64,000 nt of DNA, from assembly GCA_046318415.1 (NCBI GenBank), contig JBKCUK010000004.1, positions 1 through 64,000 of the forward strand. The letters run 5' to 3'. The notes below the pieces were generated by a model, which saw only the letters and a list, made by a program, of their open reading frames with translations, ran no database searches and had not been told where the DNA came from. This document shows positions 63,152 to 64,000 of this stretch, one piece after another (positions within the stretch are counted from its first letter, which is position 1; each line of letters opens with the position of its first letter). The position numbers and the translations under genes were made by a program. The stretch is from JBKCUK01 sp046318415. Lineage in GTDB: Bacteria > Pseudomonadota > Alphaproteobacteria > Caedimonadales > Caedimonadaceae.

Positions 63152-63526
63152 TCAAGAGGTCGCAGAAGTCTTATCTTCTTTGCTGCTTTTTCCGGACTTT
63201 GCATCGGGTTTTAGCTCGGGTTTTGCGAGTGTAAAGCTGGTCTGGGCCTCACCTTGCTGCCAGCGCTGAATTTGTTGTTCTTCCCAATCTTTCGAGAAGT
63301 AGGGGAAGAGTTCGCTCAAGGCCGGGACCATTCCAAGGGAGATGGCCTGGATCAAGTAGCCCAAACCCCAACCGACCATGACCCAGATGGGCCAAAAGTA
63401 ACCCCCACCAGAAACAGCCCAGATCACCACCAAACCAGCATTCACCAGCCCATAAACCGTGAGCCCCATATAAAACTCGCGCAGGCGTCGTGCCTTTTCA
63501 CGTAATTCCGCTAAATCATAGGCCAT
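63152..63526 (-). CDS. 2TM-domain protein
   Basis: This 124-residue protein starts at the ATG at 63526 behind GGGGAGAG. It has a short N-terminal helix (ELREKARRLREF), then two transmembrane helices (about 22-41 and 45-65, GLVNAGLVVIWAVSGGGYFW and WVMVGWGLGYLIQAISLG) and a Lys/Glu-rich tail. This is the 2TM domain found in various bacteria, with unknown function. Confidence 0.75.
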   Translation of the reverse strand: MAYDLAELREKARRLREFYMGLTVYGLVNAGLVVIWAVSGGGYFWPIWVMVGWGLGYLIQAISLGMVPALSELFPYFSKDWEEQQIQRWQQGEAQTSFTLAKPELKPDAKSGKSSKEDKTSATS

Positions 63527-63674
63527 TTTATGCTCTCCCCTCGTAGGTTTTTTTACATGATTACAAGGGTATAGTGTCGTGCTTTTTGATTGAGCGCACA
63601 AGGTTTATTCTAGACCTGAAGATCCGACAACGCCCTCCATGGGATGCGCCTTATGGCCTGCCAACGGCGGCAGC

Positions 63675-64000
63675 TTAAAAGTGCCGCTGTAAGGTCTCCT
63701 CCATGTGCGGGGGCAAGGGGGCTTCAATGGTCATCATGCCGCCATGGGGGTGCAGAAAACGAACGCTTGCAGCGTGGAGATGCAAAGGGTAGCGCTGGTC
63801 AAGATATTGCGCCGCGCGGCCTGCATACTTTCCATCACCCAAAATAGGACAACCCAAAGCCATGCAGTGCACCCGTAACTGGTGGGTTCGCCCCGTCAAC
63901 GGATGCAAAGACAAAAGGGTGAGATGGTTTTGTCCGTGTTTGAGGATGTGATATTCGGTCACCGCCGATAGGCCTTCGGGGTCGGTGACCATGCGCTCGC
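63675..64000 (-). CDS. RluA-family pseudouridine synthase, C-terminal part (partial)
   Basis: The frame runs open beyond the window. The visible part includes HPLTGRTHQLRVHCMALGCP and ILGDGKYAG, the conserved second half of the RluA/RluC catalytic domain. Most other domains are outside, so which rRNA or tRNA site it modifies cannot be said. Confidence 0.92.
   Translation of the reverse strand, partial: ERMVTDPEGLSAVTEYHILKHGQNHLTLLSLHPLTGRTHQLRVHCMALGCPILGDGKYAGRAAQYLDQRYPLHLHAASVRFLHPHGGMMTIEAPLPPHMEETLQRHF

Noticed and set aside
1..64000. tRNA, rRNA, CRISPR arrays, insertion sequences or prophage genes
   Set aside because: No cloverleaf-like stretch, regular repeat-spacer array, transposase or phage structural gene was recognised on either strand by reading, although a computational tRNA and repeat search was not possible.

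Overview
The window reads as a gene-dense chromosomal segment of an alphaproteobacterium. The evidence is the sdhCDAB, tol-pal, ruvCAB, petABC and recA-alaS blocks, the TrcR/DUF1013 and DUF465 genes, a short HPr-kinase-like ATPase, and the ftsEX-DUF218-plsC-DUF2125-like order. Respiration is aerobic: succinate dehydrogenase, a bc1 complex and oxygen-dependent HemF. Several secreted proteins of unknown function, two secreted LRR proteins with F-box-like segments, and type VI secretion relics (a TssE fragment and an orphan PAAR-like protein) suggest a host-associated lineage such as Holosporales or a relative. The lineage is an inference. No rRNA, tRNA, CRISPR array, insertion sequence or phage was recognised.

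Layout. 1-3642: a truncated TssE piece, then sdhCDAB (minus strand). 3817-5709: a large secreted protein of unknown function whose ribosome-binding site lies in a perfect inverted repeat. 5812-10487: an EmrAB pump divergent from a TetR regulator and an outer-membrane factor, with a palindromic operator between them. 10530-11537: asd. 11637-17309: a compact five-gene unit made of an SLC1 symporter, an AlaX-like tRNA-editing protein, an arginase-family hydrolase, a two-domain Fe(II)/2-oxoglutarate oxygenase and an EamA exporter. 17884-22361: DUF465, phosphofructokinase, TrcR, MarC, a nucleoside hydrolase and an unknown. 22343-27768: a giant NfnAB-like flavoprotein, then a second arginase with ornithine aminotransferase. 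27782-32428: two tandem LRR/F-box-like proteins, one of them frameshifted at a T7 run.

32592-40075 holds housekeeping genes (pal, tolBARQ, ybgC, ruvBAC, yebC). 40164-41000 is an HxlR regulator and a cupin around an operator-like repeat. 41094-44459 holds two tandem paralogous secreted proteins with duplicated leader regions and a third small secreted protein. 44673-52109 carries a rhomboid protease, an HPr-kinase-like protein, alaS, recA, hemF, trmL and a DUF457-like membrane protein. 52239-54823 is petABC, followed at once by a DUF4280 PAAR-like gene. The rest holds a histidine phosphatase, a zinc-ribbon protein, ftsE with an unusually short ftsX, a DUF218 protein, plsC, a DUF2125-like protein, a methyltransferase, a DASS anion transporter, a 2TM protein and the end of an RluA-type pseudouridine synthase.

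The best candidate for an undescribed system is the 11637-17309 unit. It joins amino-acid uptake, guanidino hydrolysis, an AsnO/VioC/clavaminate-synthase-type oxygenase, an aminoacyl-tRNA editing protein and an exporter, which is the gene set expected for making or handling an unusual amino acid with self-protection. The secreted LRR/F-box-like pair with its possible frameshift switch is the second candidate.
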